Shown piece by piece: positions 42,338 through 54,315 of a stretch of DNA of 64,000 nucleotides (its first letter is position 1; every line of letters starts with the position of its first letter). Below the pieces are notes generated by a model. It did not search any database, was not told where the DNA came from, and saw only the letters and a list, made by a program, of their open reading frames with translations. This DNA is from Fonsecaea monophora (Eukaryota; Ascomycota; Eurotiomycetes; Chaetothyriales; Herpotrichiellaceae). Where the stretch lies: assembly GCF_001642475.1 (NCBI RefSeq), contig NW_019174037.1, positions 1-64,000 of the forward strand, written 5' to 3'. A program made the position numbers and the translations under genes.

Positions 42338-42974
42338 AAACACTTAGAGTCTTTGTGCTTCTTGTATGTTTGAGTATAGGCTTTTTCACGCACACACCCT
42401 TGGTTATGTTGACATGGAAAGCTTGGAAAGCGTGGAAAGCGGTCAACGTCCCCATAGACTCGGTATAGATAAAATCTCAGGATACACGTTATCTATGGAG
42501 TTGACCGAATCACAGGGCCAATTCTGCATCTCATCCTGAAGAGTCTGCATTTATTATAGTTCACCATAGCCAATGATTTCGATACGACTCCTTTCGAGAT
42601 TGGAATAAGAAAAACACAAAGCTAAGGAGAAATAAAATTGGCAGAGTTGCGTATGTGGGTATCTCATTTATGATCGCTCCATGTTGCCTCGCCCATGCGC
42701 CAGCTTGCTCTTTTCCAATGCTGTATCCATTGCTACACCAAAACCCCTTCGCAGCGAGACGAAATCGCAAATCGACAGCGACAGTGAAAGCCGCCGCCCA
42801 GATATTGCGACGACGGACTCAAAAGGATGGACGGATTCAGCCAACGGATGTTCTCCGGCAAGGTTTCGTCTCCTCCATAATTGACGCCTGGGTTTTTCGG
42901 CTACAGATGTGGTGAACAAAGTATTGTGCCGTAATATCTGTCGTCCCATTGATTCACATGTCTAATTTGCAGTT
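42338..42974. other. Intergenic, convergent 3' ends
   Basis: Lies between the oxidase and the long-chain-base kinase stop codons. Short frames in the 42561-42949 stretch have no recognisable features. Confidence 0.5.
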
Positions 42975-44771
42975 TTAGAGGGCGCCAACGTCGATCTCTT
43001 CCCAACCCTTGGGCCCAATCGCTTCGTAGACACCCACGCGCCGACTTAGAACCGTACCCAATCCCCTGTGAACTTCAATCTGAAAGGGTTCAAAAGGCAT
43101 CTTCTCCCCGTCGACTGAGAAATGGCCAGCGTCTCGATTTATGTTCTTTCTGTAGTTGCTCTGGCCGGCCGCTCGACCCTGCTTGTACTGCCCATGGTCG
43201 CTGTCTCCTGCAGACTCTGCCATTGTCCCATAGCGCGGAATGACACGGAGGGCGCTGACTTTCCGGACGCGTACGCTTTCCTTGTCAAAAAAGGTGCCTT
43301 TAGGAACGGAAAGCAGGAGGTCGATGGCTTTCCGTCTCGGAATGTCGCCATCGATGGTGACTAGATCGAGCAGGCCATCCGAAGGAAGAGAAGCAGGAAA
43401 GAATGGGGCATCCGCCGTCATTATGGTCATGTTGCCGCAGTAAAAGTTGCCCAGATTGGGGTAGGGAGTCAGAGGGGTCCAGCCAGCGTCGGTGGGCAGA
43501 GGATCATTGACCGTCCCATACTGTAGTGGGGGGAGTCCAAGACTTTTGGACATATCCAACGGCCCATCCAGATCAGCATGAGAGATGGGAGCTTGGGTCG
43601 TTCTTTTAGCCATGTAGCGGGCGTAGTGTTTCTTTATTTCCTCCTTGTCCTCGATCTCGGTCTTGACAGCGATCTCACAAGGGTAAAGCGTCTTGCCCAG
43701 GAGTCGGACGAGAAATCCGTAGAAAAATCTTGCGTCACCCATCCATCGAAGGTTCTCTGTTCCCAGGTCACTTTCTGCCACTATGCCGAGCGATTGCGAC
43801 AAGAACGAAAGCGTCCTGGTATTTCCCTGTGTGATACTCGCGAGGTCCAAAGGAGTCCGCACACCTTTCACAATGCAGAGGGCGGCGGTGCTGCATTCAC
43901 CGGTTCCGGTCAGATTCCACGCCATACCGTTTCCACTACCACAGGGTAACTGGACGACTGCCACTTTTCTGAGGGCCTCAGCGGCATTTGGTTTCCTTGC
44001 GAGGCCGTTTATACATTCATGGGGCAAGCCATCCCCAGACACACTCGCAATGGCGTCGAATGCGTTAATGTCCAAATTTTGAGCAATCTCGACCGCGTGG
44101 CCACGATGCGTTGTCTGCTCGGCGTCGATTTCGCATCGGGCTGCCGCAAATACAGGTTCAATCTCTTTGCTGTACTGTTTAACCGCCTTTCCCTTTCCTC
44201 CAAAGGGGTTTATCAGAACTTTTATCCTTTTATTGCGTTGAGCTTGGCCGTATGACCGTCGTAACAGACGCTCGACCCATCTCTCTGCCTTTTCCAGTAT
44301 CGCGGTAGAATTGTCAAGGGTATAGTTGATATATGCGACAACAACAGGGGAATTTGCTGACTTGGAGGTTGGCTTTGCGTAATGAATGGTGAGCTCGCTC
44401 TTGACGATTTCCGCCCAGAGGACATTAAAGTAAGGAATGGAACGGGTATTTGTGGTTCCTGATGCTCGAGGTCAGTCACGGAGGGTTGTCTAGGGCAATT
44501 GACCCTAGACCTACTCTGAGAAAAGAATCCAAAGCAGTCGAATCCTTCGCTTCCGCGGAGGCCTTCATCTGCGAAGCAGTCAGAAAAAATAGGTCTCTGC
44601 AACCAAAGACGACAAACCTAGAACAATGACCGCGTCAGTACCGAGGGTCAGAGTGGCATTTCTACCGACGCCCAACGTGGACTCTGCGATTGTCTCGCGT
44701 TCGTCTTGGATTGCGGCTTGGTCAGAGAAGGGATCCGACGAGCCATGACTGGAAATGTCAACACTTGCCAT
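42975..44771 (-). CDS. Sphingoid long-chain-base kinase (DAGK-type catalytic domain)
   Basis: Three minus-strand exons (44771-44618, 44568-44515, 44458-42975) give 563 residues. The enzyme phosphorylates sphingoid bases such as phytosphingosine, like yeast Lcb4/Lcb5. The N-terminus carries a region ending IPYFNVLWAEIV. The catalytic domain starts with the nucleotide-binding motif IKVLINPFGGKGKA, followed by AFDAIASVSGDGLPHECING with the GDG substrate motif, and QLPCGSGNGMAWNL. The central SLGIVAESDLGTENLRWMG and late GHFSVDGEKMPFEPFQIEVH are also typical. Introns are 49 and 56 bp and were placed by frame closure. This is a housekeeping sphingolipid-signalling gene; the flanking genes are unrelated. 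Confidence 0.93.
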
Positions 44772-45311
44772 TGCGGAGGCAGCGGGAGCGCATTATGAGA
44801 GTCAAGAGGAAGTCGGGTGACTATGACCAACAATAAAAGAAAGAATAGTGAATGAGTGAATGAATTCGTACCGGGTATCCGCTCTACTCGGATGGAAGAC
44901 TCGGAGTACAAGTTACATGGAGCATGGAGCAAAAGCCTGCCATTCCGCATGCCAGGCATAAAACTCCCCAAGACCGAATGGAGTCTTGGTTCCCACTCCA
45001 CCCGAGAACACCAACGTCAAGATTCCCCATTTGGGCCATGGCGTGGATTGCCCAAACCGACCTGCATTTAACCCTGCTGTTTGTGTGTTCCTTGCCTGTG
45101 AAAAGGACCTGGGCCGCGGCTCAATGATATTAGGTACCAGGTGGATGCCAGGAAAAACACGAAGTACGGATACGGGCGTATCACGTAAGCTGGAGAACAA
45201 TCAGCCGCAAAGGCGCCGCAGGTACAAGACAGAGCCGGTTCGGCCGTTGAGCAGGTCTTATTATTATATTATATACCACTTTTCTTGCACTCGGTGTCGA
45301 CACCAACCCCC
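44772..45311. other. Intergenic, upstream of long-chain-base kinase
   Basis: 540 bp between the kinase start and the SskB stop. No gene or distinctive motif seen. Confidence 0.5.
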
Positions 45312-48300
45312 TCACGAGGCTGTCGAGTTCTGCCGGCTAGGAAGCGACACGCCTCCGCTGCTCTCACTCCTGGGCGTCTGGGCCTCTGGATCATCAACCA
45401 CCATCCGTCGAATCTCCACAATCCACGGGTGTTGCAACAACTCAGCAGCCGAGCTCCTCTTTGCCGGATCGCGCTCGAAGCACTTCTTTAGGAAGTCAAT
45501 CCCTTGCGGACTCAGCTGGTCTTCGGTGGGTAGCTGCGGCGGATTACCCTGGGCAATGTTGTACATGATGGCCCATTCATTATCCAAAGTCGACCAAGGG
45601 CGACGGCCAGTTGCCATTTCCAAAATCACGCATCCCAATGACCAAATATCGGCGGCTCCCGAAAAGCGTGAGGTTGCCGGAGCATCGCCACGAATCACTT
45701 CAGGTGACATGTACATTGGGGTGCCCGTCATAGTCTTCTGGGGCTGTCGTGGAAGCTGACCAGGATCAACGTTCGCGCGCTGCGGCGCCTCTGGAGCCAT
45801 CATTGTTTGTCCTTGTCGCGCAATAATCTTTGCTGCCCCGAAATCGACGTATTTGATGACGCCATTGTGATCCAGCAGAACATTTTCTGGCTTAATGTCC
45901 CGGTGGACAATGTGTGCTGAATGTAGATAAGCCAGCCCCTCTAGCATCTGCAGCGCGTAGACCATGATGACCGTTTCGTCCTCAATCCGTCCATGCTCGA
46001 GGAGGCCGGCTACCGAGCCACCGGAGCAATATTCCATAAAGATGTATACCTTGTCGCGATGTACTTCGATACCATAGTAGGAAACAATGTTGGGGTGATC
46101 GAGCACGGCCAAAACACCCATCTCGTCGCCAATCTGCTTGACAATGGTCGGAATCAACTGCGGGTCCTGCAGACGAATCTCTTTGACGGCCATCAAGGTT
46201 CCTGTATCAAGATTGAGAGCCGCGTACACGGACCCAAAAGTGCCACCACCCACAAATTGGCCTTGTTGCCATCTCATGGTGATATTGGTTGCAGACGAAG
46301 AGAGAAACGTGAGTGATCGATCAGCTTCGTTCGAGCCCTCCAACACCCGTCCGAGAGTGGTCTTGGTCCCTCGTTCCTCGCGAACCTGATCAATGGCAAT
46401 AAGCTCAGACAGTCGCTGCTGGCACATTTCATTCCGACAATCTTCGTCGTTACGCAACTTGTTGTAGTCCAGTCGCTTGTTCATGCCTGTCAGGGCTTCC
46501 ATTCGCGATTTCTCTTGCTGTGCAGCCAAGGTCGATCTTGCTCCCATAATGTCAAAGTGAGAGATCAACACAGACATACAGCCAGCCACTTTGACCCTGA
46601 TGCGTTTGTAGTCCTCGTCCGTGATGTCCAAAATGTTCCGGCCTCGCGTCATCGCCATTGCAAACTCCAACGCAACCACCGCCCACTTGAAGGTCCTTCG
46701 GTCCGCCGCATCACAATCGTCGCAGATGAAGCTGACCCAGTCCAGCGCAAGCCGAGTAAGTTTCATATTGTTCATCATGCGTCGATTGGGATCCATGTAT
46801 GTCAGAGATCGTTTTCCGAATTCCGTAGCGAAGGCGAAACAAGATTGTACCAGCTCTGGACTGGCAATCCCACCATTCTGGGACCGGATCACCTCCACAC
46901 TTTCCATGATAGTATTCGACAGTTTGAAGGTGGTCTTTTTGATTTTCCCAAGCTCAAGATTCACTCGAGACAAGTTAGCTCGCTGTTCAATCACCACGTC
47001 GAGCTCCCTGCCAATCGCATTGGCAAATTCCATCCGCGCACCTTGCAGACGAAGCGATGATCCGTCAGCCACGAGACGAAGTCTGCCCAATCTCACGTCA
47101 GTGGGCAGTTCCAGAGCATCGAGCTCCATCCTGGGACCTTCCCAAGTCATATCATCCTCCGGTCTAATGATCAAAATGTAAGGGTTTGAGGGATCTTCCG
47201 CCGCGTCATCTTCATGGAACGATGTGCCCAGCATTGACTGGATCTCTTTCGGTCTGTTCCACAGCGAGGCTGAAGCCACAAAATGAATGCCTTTTGGACT
47301 GTTTGTGCTTGGTTCCACGAGGAAGTGTCCAGACAACACAAGAGCTTCGGCGAATGCCTGCAGCTGCTCTGGTCCCATACCGACATTGAATTCGGTCGCA
47401 TTCTCGAATCTTTGCCGCAGAATGCGAGAGAATCTGAACAGCTTTCGTTGTCGTACACGAACGGAATCCAAAATCGCCTTGTAACGTTTCTCCATCTCCT
47501 GTGGACTTTCATCCGGTTTGCTTCGAAGCTCTCGCTCAAATGAAGCAGTGAGCCGGAGTAGTGACTTGGCTGTAAGCGAACTGAATTGCTCCGCAACTTC
47601 AATATCGCCCCCTTCGAGTTGCCGCCCTATTTCGTTCGAAAAGCCCCATTCTTGTTCGAGAATCTCGGCTTCGCGGAATGTGTTCTTGTTCGCGCCCAAT
47701 TTCCAGTTCAGCATCTTAAAGTAAAACTTCAGAGCGTCCACGATGACCTTGTCGAAGTTCTCGTCAATGCAAGGAGGCAGATCCCATCCAGGCTCAGGAT
47801 GCGCCATTGTAAGGTATTCTTGCTTGATAAGGCAGGCAAGCCGCATGAGAATCTGAAACTGTGCAATCATCTGGTCAATGATCATGACGGACTGCTGCGC
47901 TGACTCCTTCATCTTTTTTGCGTAGGACAGCCGCATCCGGATAATCTCCTGGATTAACCTGGAAGGGAAGTTAATCAGAGTCAAAAGCTCTTCGATATAA
48001 GGTGGAAGGTGGCGCGCAGCAAATGCCTCCGCGTTTTCGATCAAGGTGCTCTTGGCCTTCGTGATGACCTCGCTGATCGCCAGGAACATGCTCTTGTCGC
48101 CCTGCAACGACTTCAGCCCATCTTCCTTCAAAATTCTGTCGATAAATGAAGATTCGTCTGAAAGATCGCCGTCTCTGCTAGAACGACGTTTTTGCCTGGT
48201 GAAGTCCAACTCAGAATTTCCGACCCACGCCTGGAGGACAGCCAGTTCAGTGTTGATGGATTGTGTGATATTGTGCCAGGAGATGATGGCGTCGCAGCTT

Positions 48301-49655
48301 TGTTTGAAAGCATCAGAGGCAGCCCTGGTCTGGGCAGCTTCCAGTTCCCTCCGTGACGGATACAGCCATTCACACTTTTCGATGTTGGCCACGGCCTCTT
48401 CAACTTGTTCCAGCGGTGATTTACCCACCACCGTCTCGCCCTTGATCTCAAAGGCAATGATTTGTTCGATAATGGGCCCGATATGTGCACGGCCTTCCTC
48501 GATGAGCTTCTTCTGCATCTGCAACGGCCGACCATAATATTTTGCTCTTACACCCAGCCAAATCTCGGCACCCAATTCTACTTTGCTCTTTTGCTCGGTT
48601 GTGCCGATCAGCCTCTGTTTCTCCTGTTTGACAACATCGCCTTTGAGTACGGAAGCCAGCATAGAATGCCACTCGAGGCGCTCTCTGTTTGCGGAGTTCT
48701 GTAGTTCCTCCTCTGTCGGCTGAAGATTTTCCTCATTGCCTAGGAACATCAGTGTTTCCGGATCGTAGGGATCGTCGAATCCGTGTTCAGCTGAAGGCGA
48801 CTCGTCGTCGGTCTCGTCATCCGTGCTGTATCCGATACTAGGTGTCCGAGGATCATTATCAAGCCAATCCGGTGGTGGTTGTCGGACTCGCTGGACATAA
48901 GCCTTCTCTTGCGCCTTGTACTGTGCATTCGGATCCCTCCTCGTGCTTCTCATTGTATTTGACGAATGCATTCTCTTAGAATTGAGGGACAGGAATTGAG
49001 GCGGCTTTCTCGGAGGTGCGTAGGTGTTTGAAGGAGTTCGGAGAGGAGCCCCTGGTCTGGCGCCTCGCAAATCCGCAATTGCACTCTGAGCGCTTTCCGA
49101 GAAGGATCGGTCCATATTCTGGGGTCCTCCGCTTCCTCCTCTCGGTCGTGGTCCATATGAATTCCAAGACGAGATTGAGGACGAGAACCCCGTCGAGGGC
49201 GTATACGCGGAGATGGACGAGGTAGGAGTATAGGTTACAGAACCATCGGGGGGGTCGTAGGAGGTAGGAGGATACGGGTACGAGGAAGATGTGAGGGCAT
49301 CTTCGTCAGAGCCAGATGAAGATCCGCCGCTTGGGCGATGCATCGGCATCTCCTCATGCTCCATGACGAGGGGCAAGCGACCTTGTTCGAGACGTTGCTC
49401 TTCAGTCTTGGGAGCACGGGGTCCGAATCTCGGGAGGGCGACAGGATGCACAGGTGAAGGAGCGACAACTTGAGGTTGGCCCTGGACTGAATGGGATAAC
49501 GTTGGGTGCAGTAGTGGTGCTGGCTGCAAGTCGGCTGTTGCGGGAGGAGGAGCACTGGCAGTTGTGGTGGCTGCCGCAACCTGTGGCTGATGAACCACCC
49601 CAACTCCAACTGGCACGGGGACTGGAATTGGTTGGCTTGTTGCTGACTGAGGCAT
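45312..49655 (-). CDS. sskB: MAPKKK SskB/Ssk2, HOG osmostress pathway
   Basis: A single long exon encodes 1447 residues. The N-terminal 150 or so residues are Pro/Ala/Val-rich and disordered. A long helical regulatory region follows, conserved in Ssk2/Ssk22-type kinases. The Ser/Thr kinase domain lies in the C-terminal 330 residues: G-loop QFVGGGTFGSVYAA, VAIK-type lysine in MAVKEIRL, catalytic loop HIVHRDIKPENVLLD, the DFG motif in YVDFGAAK, then activation segment MTGTPMYMSPEVIRG. In yeast the homologues receive signal from the Ssk1 response regulator and phosphorylate Pbs2, upstream of the Hog1 MAPK. The chosen Met opens a run MPQSATSQPIPVP; no in-frame upstream extension is apparent. Absence of introns over 4.3 kb is notable but normal for this gene. 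Confidence 0.95.
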   Translation of the reverse strand: MPQSATSQPIPVPVPVGVGVVHQPQVAAATTTASAPPPATADLQPAPLLHPTLSHSVQGQPQVVAPSPVHPVALPRFGPRAPKTEEQRLEQGRLPLVMEHEEMPMHRPSGGSSSGSDEDALTSSSYPYPPTSYDPPDGSVTYTPTSSISAYTPSTGFSSSISSWNSYGPRPRGGSGGPQNMDRSFSESAQSAIADLRGARPGAPLRTPSNTYAPPRKPPQFLSLNSKRMHSSNTMRSTRRDPNAQYKAQEKAYVQRVRQPPPDWLDNDPRTPSIGYSTDDETDDESPSAEHGFDDPYDPETLMFLGNEENLQPTEEELQNSANRERLEWHSMLASVLKGDVVKQEKQRLIGTTEQKSKVELGAEIWLGVRAKYYGRPLQMQKKLIEEGRAHIGPIIEQIIAFEIKGETVVGKSPLEQVEEAVANIEKCEWLYPSRRELEAAQTRAASDAFKQSCDAIISWHNITQSINTELAVLQAWVGNSELDFTRQKRRSSRDGDLSDESSFIDRILKEDGLKSLQGDKSMFLAISEVITKAKSTLIENAEAFAARHLPPYIEELLTLINFPSRLIQEIIRMRLSYAKKMKESAQQSVMIIDQMIAQFQILMRLACLIKQEYLTMAHPEPGWDLPPCIDENFDKVIVDALKFYFKMLNWKLGANKNTFREAEILEQEWGFSNEIGRQLEGGDIEVAEQFSSLTAKSLLRLTASFERELRSKPDESPQEMEKRYKAILDSVRVRQRKLFRFSRILRQRFENATEFNVGMGPEQLQAFAEALVLSGHFLVEPSTNSPKGIHFVASASLWNRPKEIQSMLGTSFHEDDAAEDPSNPYILIIRPEDDMTWEGPRMELDALELPTDVRLGRLRLVADGSSLRLQGARMEFANAIGRELDVVIEQRANLSRVNLELGKIKKTTFKLSNTIMESVEVIRSQNGGIASPELVQSCFAFATEFGKRSLTYMDPNRRMMNNMKLTRLALDWVSFICDDCDAADRRTFKWAVVALEFAMAMTRGRNILDITDEDYKRIRVKVAGCMSVLISHFDIMGARSTLAAQQEKSRMEALTGMNKRLDYNKLRNDEDCRNEMCQQRLSELIAIDQVREERGTKTTLGRVLEGSNEADRSLTFLSSSATNITMRWQQGQFVGGGTFGSVYAALNLDTGTLMAVKEIRLQDPQLIPTIVKQIGDEMGVLAVLDHPNIVSYYGIEVHRDKVYIFMEYCSGGSVAGLLEHGRIEDETVIMVYALQMLEGLAYLHSAHIVHRDIKPENVLLDHNGVIKYVDFGAAKIIARQGQTMMAPEAPQRANVDPGQLPRQPQKTMTGTPMYMSPEVIRGDAPATSRFSGAADIWSLGCVILEMATGRRPWSTLDNEWAIMYNIAQGNPPQLPTEDQLSPQGIDFLKKCFERDPAKRSSAAELLQHPWIVEIRRMVVDDPEAQTPRSESSGGVSLPSRQNSTAS

Positions 49656-52592
49656 GGCTGCTGCTGCGGAGAAGAGTTCCTTGTGAAACTCTATCTCGCC
49701 GCGTTCAAGGGAGTTGCAAGGATAGTATTGATGGAGGTCATATGGATTTCCTGACGACTTCAGAGCAGAATAATGGTGGAAAAATTAGAAGACCAAGTAT
49801 CACGTCGACGCCAATCTCCACGGGGCACGCGTCTTGAGATGGTGTCCAGTGCCGTGCCTCCCGTTGTCGCCTCCGCGTCGATGAGTCGCCGTTGGAGGCT
49901 TCTTGATTGCCTGGATCTCTGATCCGATCGTGAGGAGCGAGGAAATCAAGTTTGCAGCCTGCTTGGTTACCCGCCCACTATTCGCCCTTCCCACTTCAAT
50001 TGACACAAAAACCTGGCAGAATGGCGAGATCGCTCTCCTGGTGCTTCCTCATATTTTGAGCTGTCGTGTTAAAATCTCCCACTGATCAAGTCATGAATTT
50101 ATGGTCGACTCGGTCACCGATTTCTTCAAGTCATTGCTCACAGTTGGTATTGCTAGATACGTCCGCGTTCCACCATATTATGATGGTTTGCGAATCTCCA
50201 GTCATTATATCTATATATGCTGCCAGGTTCCGTCTCATTTGGAATGCGAAGGACAAGTACTCAGTACACTATCTATAAATGTCTCAATGAAGGACGACGA
50301 CTCATTATCCAATTCAGGGTCTTCAGGCTGAACAGTCGCAACACAGCCAATCTGGTGAAAACAAAAAAAGGTCTTGGGGCCGGCAGACTCTGTCATAGCA
50401 CGTGAGGAGACAGTAACGACTTCAAACTGAAGCGACCCCGACTTTGTCAACACGTCGCGGGGAAAGACCAACTACAGCTCCTACTTGGGTTTCACAAAAC
50501 GACCTCTCTATCATGGCCCGGCAGGAGCACGGTCATCAGACGAGAATGCTTCGATGGTCTGAAGACTGCGTGAAGAGGGATGCAGCACCATCAGCTCTAG
50601 AAAGCAAGACCAATGGCAGAGAGACTGCAGGCGACTCATTTCGTCCTGAAGGTTCTTCAGGCGATACGAAGACAGCTGATGGGCGCACCTCGCACGGAGC
50701 TCGGAGTGGTATTCCTTCCAAGGAGACTACCCGTAATAATGATCGAGGGATCGCTGCGGCCAAGTATCTGGGCTTGTAGACCATTTGCGACCATCCCTCC
50801 CGTTGTTGAAGCTGCGACACTCTTCTTGGCTGTAATTGTGAGCAACCAATGCCTGTTCGCATTCCTTGGCTATTATTGGAAGTCGCCTGCATTGGGAGTG
50901 TGTGCCGTGTGATCAAGATACCGCCAAATAGCGCAGGCAGGATGCGTCTTCCAGATTTTCGACACAAAGAAGCGGATTTTATCGCCCACCTATTCACGAA
51001 CCTTTCCGAGGTATTGAAGTATTTGGCCACATTATACCAACTAAAAGGAAAAGAACGGACGTCGGTCTCGGTCAGCAAAAGGATCAGGTGAATGTCACGC
51101 GGGAAGGTAAGAGGTTCTCGGTAGTAAGTCCCCGCCGCTCACTCGCGAGCATATTCGATTCTGGCGAGATGAGCTCGTAGACGAGGTGTTCGGTAGACGA
51201 GTAGCAGTTAGCGTACTCGGTAGAGGTCGAAAGAATCGTGCTGGCCCGTGTCAATCGCTTTCTGTACGGTGCGCGGAGTAGGTAGATACAACCTTGGTAT
51301 GAGTACTTGTAGGGTTGGCACGGCAGGACCAGTGCCGAAGTGAGATGAAACAGACCAGAAGCGTCGAAATCGTTATCTGTGTGGAGATGTGCTGAGCGTC
51401 ACCATGCCCCCCACTGGAATCTGGATTTGCATGTGAGCCAATTGTGAAGTAGATGCTTATCTCGCCCAGAAATGCGAGCACAAGGATCCACGCTCCTCAG
51501 GCAATGCCCCTAGTGTGCCTGGCAAAAATGGAGTTTGGGGCTTATGCAACCTTCAATTTTTAGCGACGACTAGTAGGCGAAAAGCACGAGGCAGCCTTGG
51601 AGGACCGGATATATTGGGCCGTTGGATGGAACATGGGACACAAGAAAGGAATCCCCGTCATTCAGTCAGTACCTGTGGGGTGTTAGGGTGGAGTGGAAGA
51701 AGAGGCTGTTGGGACTTTTCCTCGAACCTGCTACGTATGATGATGCGCGCTGGGAGAATCAGTGCTCAGTGCGCTGAGTAAGACGGGGGAGAAACAAGGC
51801 AGAGTACGAGCTGTCAACATGGCCATCGCTGAGACGGGCAGCTCTTTTCCTTTGCTTTTCTAGGCACGCAGTCGTAGACAGTGTGTAGCCTCTTGGCTGA
51901 TACACCTGGAACACAGGGCAGGTTGATTCAGCCCTGATCAGCCCACGGGCAATCACAGGGGCTTTGTCACCTCGATTACCTCTATTTATTATTGTATTGG
52001 GCCTGGGAATCTCCCTGGGTGGCGCCTATCTATGGTCTTAGCCCGGCTCTTCCCGGGCTCTCTATCGAGCCTATCGGGGCTATCGAGCCTTATCATCCCC
52101 ACTCTTCTCCCTCTCGACCTGTCTGTCAGGGGCTCTCGGGGGCGTTACGGGCGCTGTCCGGCGAACTCTGCTTCGGGTCTCCATGCTTAATCCTGGGCTA
52201 GGAGGACGTGCCAAGTCTCGCCCTGAGCCTGTCCCAAGCCCTTCCAGGTGGCACAATCAGGTCAATCAGGTCAACCAGGTGCCACTCCACCATACGAACC
52301 TCGTTACCCTGTGCCATATTCGTTTCTTTTGCCAGACTCAATTTCGTTTTCAGTCCCGATCTCTGCCCACCTGTTCCCTCCACGCCTCTTCCATATATCA
52401 ATACTTCATTCCCGCTGGTCCCCGACTTTTGGATGTGAATTCTCAGAGGGTTTTCTCCTTTGGTCGCCATTCCAGTCACTCCCTTCGAACCCCTGGTATT
52501 CTTCTGGGTTCAGAGATTACTCCTTACATTTGGGGACAGCACACTTCACCAGCACACCCTTGGTTGTACAGAACTACAGTCACTCTTTCAAG
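49656..52592. other. Long intergenic region with ammonium permease promoter
   Basis: 2.9 kb without a gene I can support. The region 50444-51091 has several overlapping frames on both strands, none with a domain. From about 51950 to 52590 the plus strand becomes pyrimidine-rich, with a GATA-factor site cluster, consistent with promoter and 5' leader of the ammonium permease. A leader intron cannot be excluded. Confidence 0.5.
52026..52095 (-). promoter_or_regulatory. Cluster of five GATA-factor sites (AreA/NIT2 type)
   Basis: HGATAR sites on the minus strand appear as CTATCT at 52026-52031, CTATCG at 52062-52067, 52071-52076 and 52080-52085, and TTATCA at 52090-52095. Three are spaced exactly 9 bp apart. 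They lie about 500 bp upstream of an ammonium permease, a classical target of AreA-type nitrogen regulators. The functional assignment is inference from this context. Confidence 0.6.
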
Positions 52593-54315
52593 ATGTCGAC
52601 TGACGATTTGGGGTCGCTCCCCTATGTTCCGCTTGAAGTCTACGAGGGTATGTGATATGTTTTGCTCTCTCCTGATCTCAGCCTCGGCGCCTTGAGAAAC
52701 TGGTCCCAAACTAATACCACCTCGCTGCAGGAACCTCGATGACTGGTGGAGACTCTCTTACAGAGGATCTCAACATCTATTACAATGCTGGCGACATTGC
52801 CTGGATGATCACCGCCACAGCCTTGGTGCTTCTCATGATTCCCGGTGTTGGGTATGCCGTGTCCTCTCGTCTGCGTTTGATATTGGCCTCGTTGCTGATC
52901 AGCGAATCGCAGTTTCTTCTACTCGGGCCTTGCGCGACGGAAATCTGCCCTCTCGCTCATTTGGTTGTCGGTCGCAGCCACGGGCTTGATCTCCTTTCAG
53001 TGGTTCTTCTGGGGTTATTCCTTGACCTTCTCCCATACCGCGGGTAAATACATAGGGGACCTCGAAAACATTGGTTTCCGCAATGTCCTGGGAGCTCCCT
53101 CTGTGGGATCAAGCAAGATCCCCGATCTCATGTTCGCCGTGTACCAAGGAATGTTCGCTGCCATCACCGTCGCCCTCGCCATTGGCGCGGCAGCCGAACG
53201 TGGACGAATGCTCCCCGCTATGGTTTTCTCCTTCATCTGGTCGACCATTGTCTACGACCCGATTGCCTGCTGGACCTGGAATGGATCCGGATGGATGTTC
53301 CAACTGGGCGGCCTCGATTTTGCTGGAGGTACTCCTGTCCATATCGCCTCCGGTTCTGCTGCTCTCGCCTACTCTCTTATGCTGGGAAAACGCCATGGTC
53401 ACGGTACTCACGAGCTGAACTATCGCCCACACAACGTTACACACATTGTCATTGGCACTGTCTTCCTCTGGGTCGGGTATGTGGTCTGGTCGCGCCTATT
53501 TGATCTTTGACGACTAATTGATTGTTTAGGTGGTTCGGCTTCAACGCTGGCTCTGCTTTGGCTGCCAACCTCCGTGCTGTCATGGCTGCTGTGGTCACCA
53601 ACTTGGCAGCGAGCGTCGGCGGTATTACCTGGTGCATCCTCGACTACCGTTTGGAGCGCAAATGGTCCACCGTCGGCTTCTGCAGCGGTGTTATCTCCGG
53701 CCTGGTCGCAATTACTCCAGCTAGTGGCTTCGTTCCCGCATGGTCCGCCGTTATTTTCGGTGTTGTTGGTGGAATTGCTTGCAACTATGCCACCAAGCTC
53801 AAGTTCCTCCTTCACATTGACGATTCCCTCGATATCTTTGCAATCCACGGTATTGGTGGTCTTGTCGGCGACCTCTTGACTGGACTCTTCGCAGCGGACT
53901 ACATCGCTCATCTGGATGGATTCAGCGAGATTGACGGCGGTTGGCTCAATAAGCACTGGATTCAACTGGCCTACCAACTCTGCGACGGCGTCACTGGAAT
54001 GGCATATTCCTTTGTCCTCAGCTGTGTCATCCTGTTCCTCCTCAACTTCATCCCAGGCCTTCATCTACGTGCATCCGAACAAGAAGAGATCATGGGCATG
54101 GACGAGACTGAGATTGGCGAATTTGCATACGATGTGAGTTATCCCTTGACAATCCGCGCTACTTGTGATGGCAATTACTGACTTATTTGTAGTATGTCGA
54201 GTTGTCCCGAGACGTTGTCAATGGCCTCGAGCAAGACACTCCTGCGCAGCGAGAAGTACCCAGCTCCGATGGCGAGCACCCCGAGAAACCAGCTACCGTT
54301 CCTCAATCACCATGA
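52593..54315 (+). CDS. Ammonium permease, Mep/Amt family
   Basis: Five exons (52593-52647, 52731-52851, 52913-53476, 53530-54133, 54193-54315) give 488 residues. It is a plasma-membrane ammonium transporter of the Mep2/MeaA type. Signatures are YNAGDIAWMITATALVLLM, then IPGVG joined over intron 2 to FFYSGLARRKSALSLIW. FQWFFWGYSLTFSHT follows, then DFAGGTPVHIASG near the pore and DDSLDIFAIHGIGGLVGD with the conserved pore histidine. The hydrophilic C-terminus carries YVELSRDVVNG just after the last intron and an acidic, Pro-rich tail. All introns are 53-83 bp with GTATG or GTGAG donors. The five upstream GATA sites suggest control by nitrogen catabolite repression. Confidence 0.95.

Noticed and set aside
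50444..51091. Overlapping frames on both strands upstream of the ammonium permease
   Set aside because: No conserved motif, signal peptide or splice partner; composition is basic and Ser-rich as in translated non-coding DNA.
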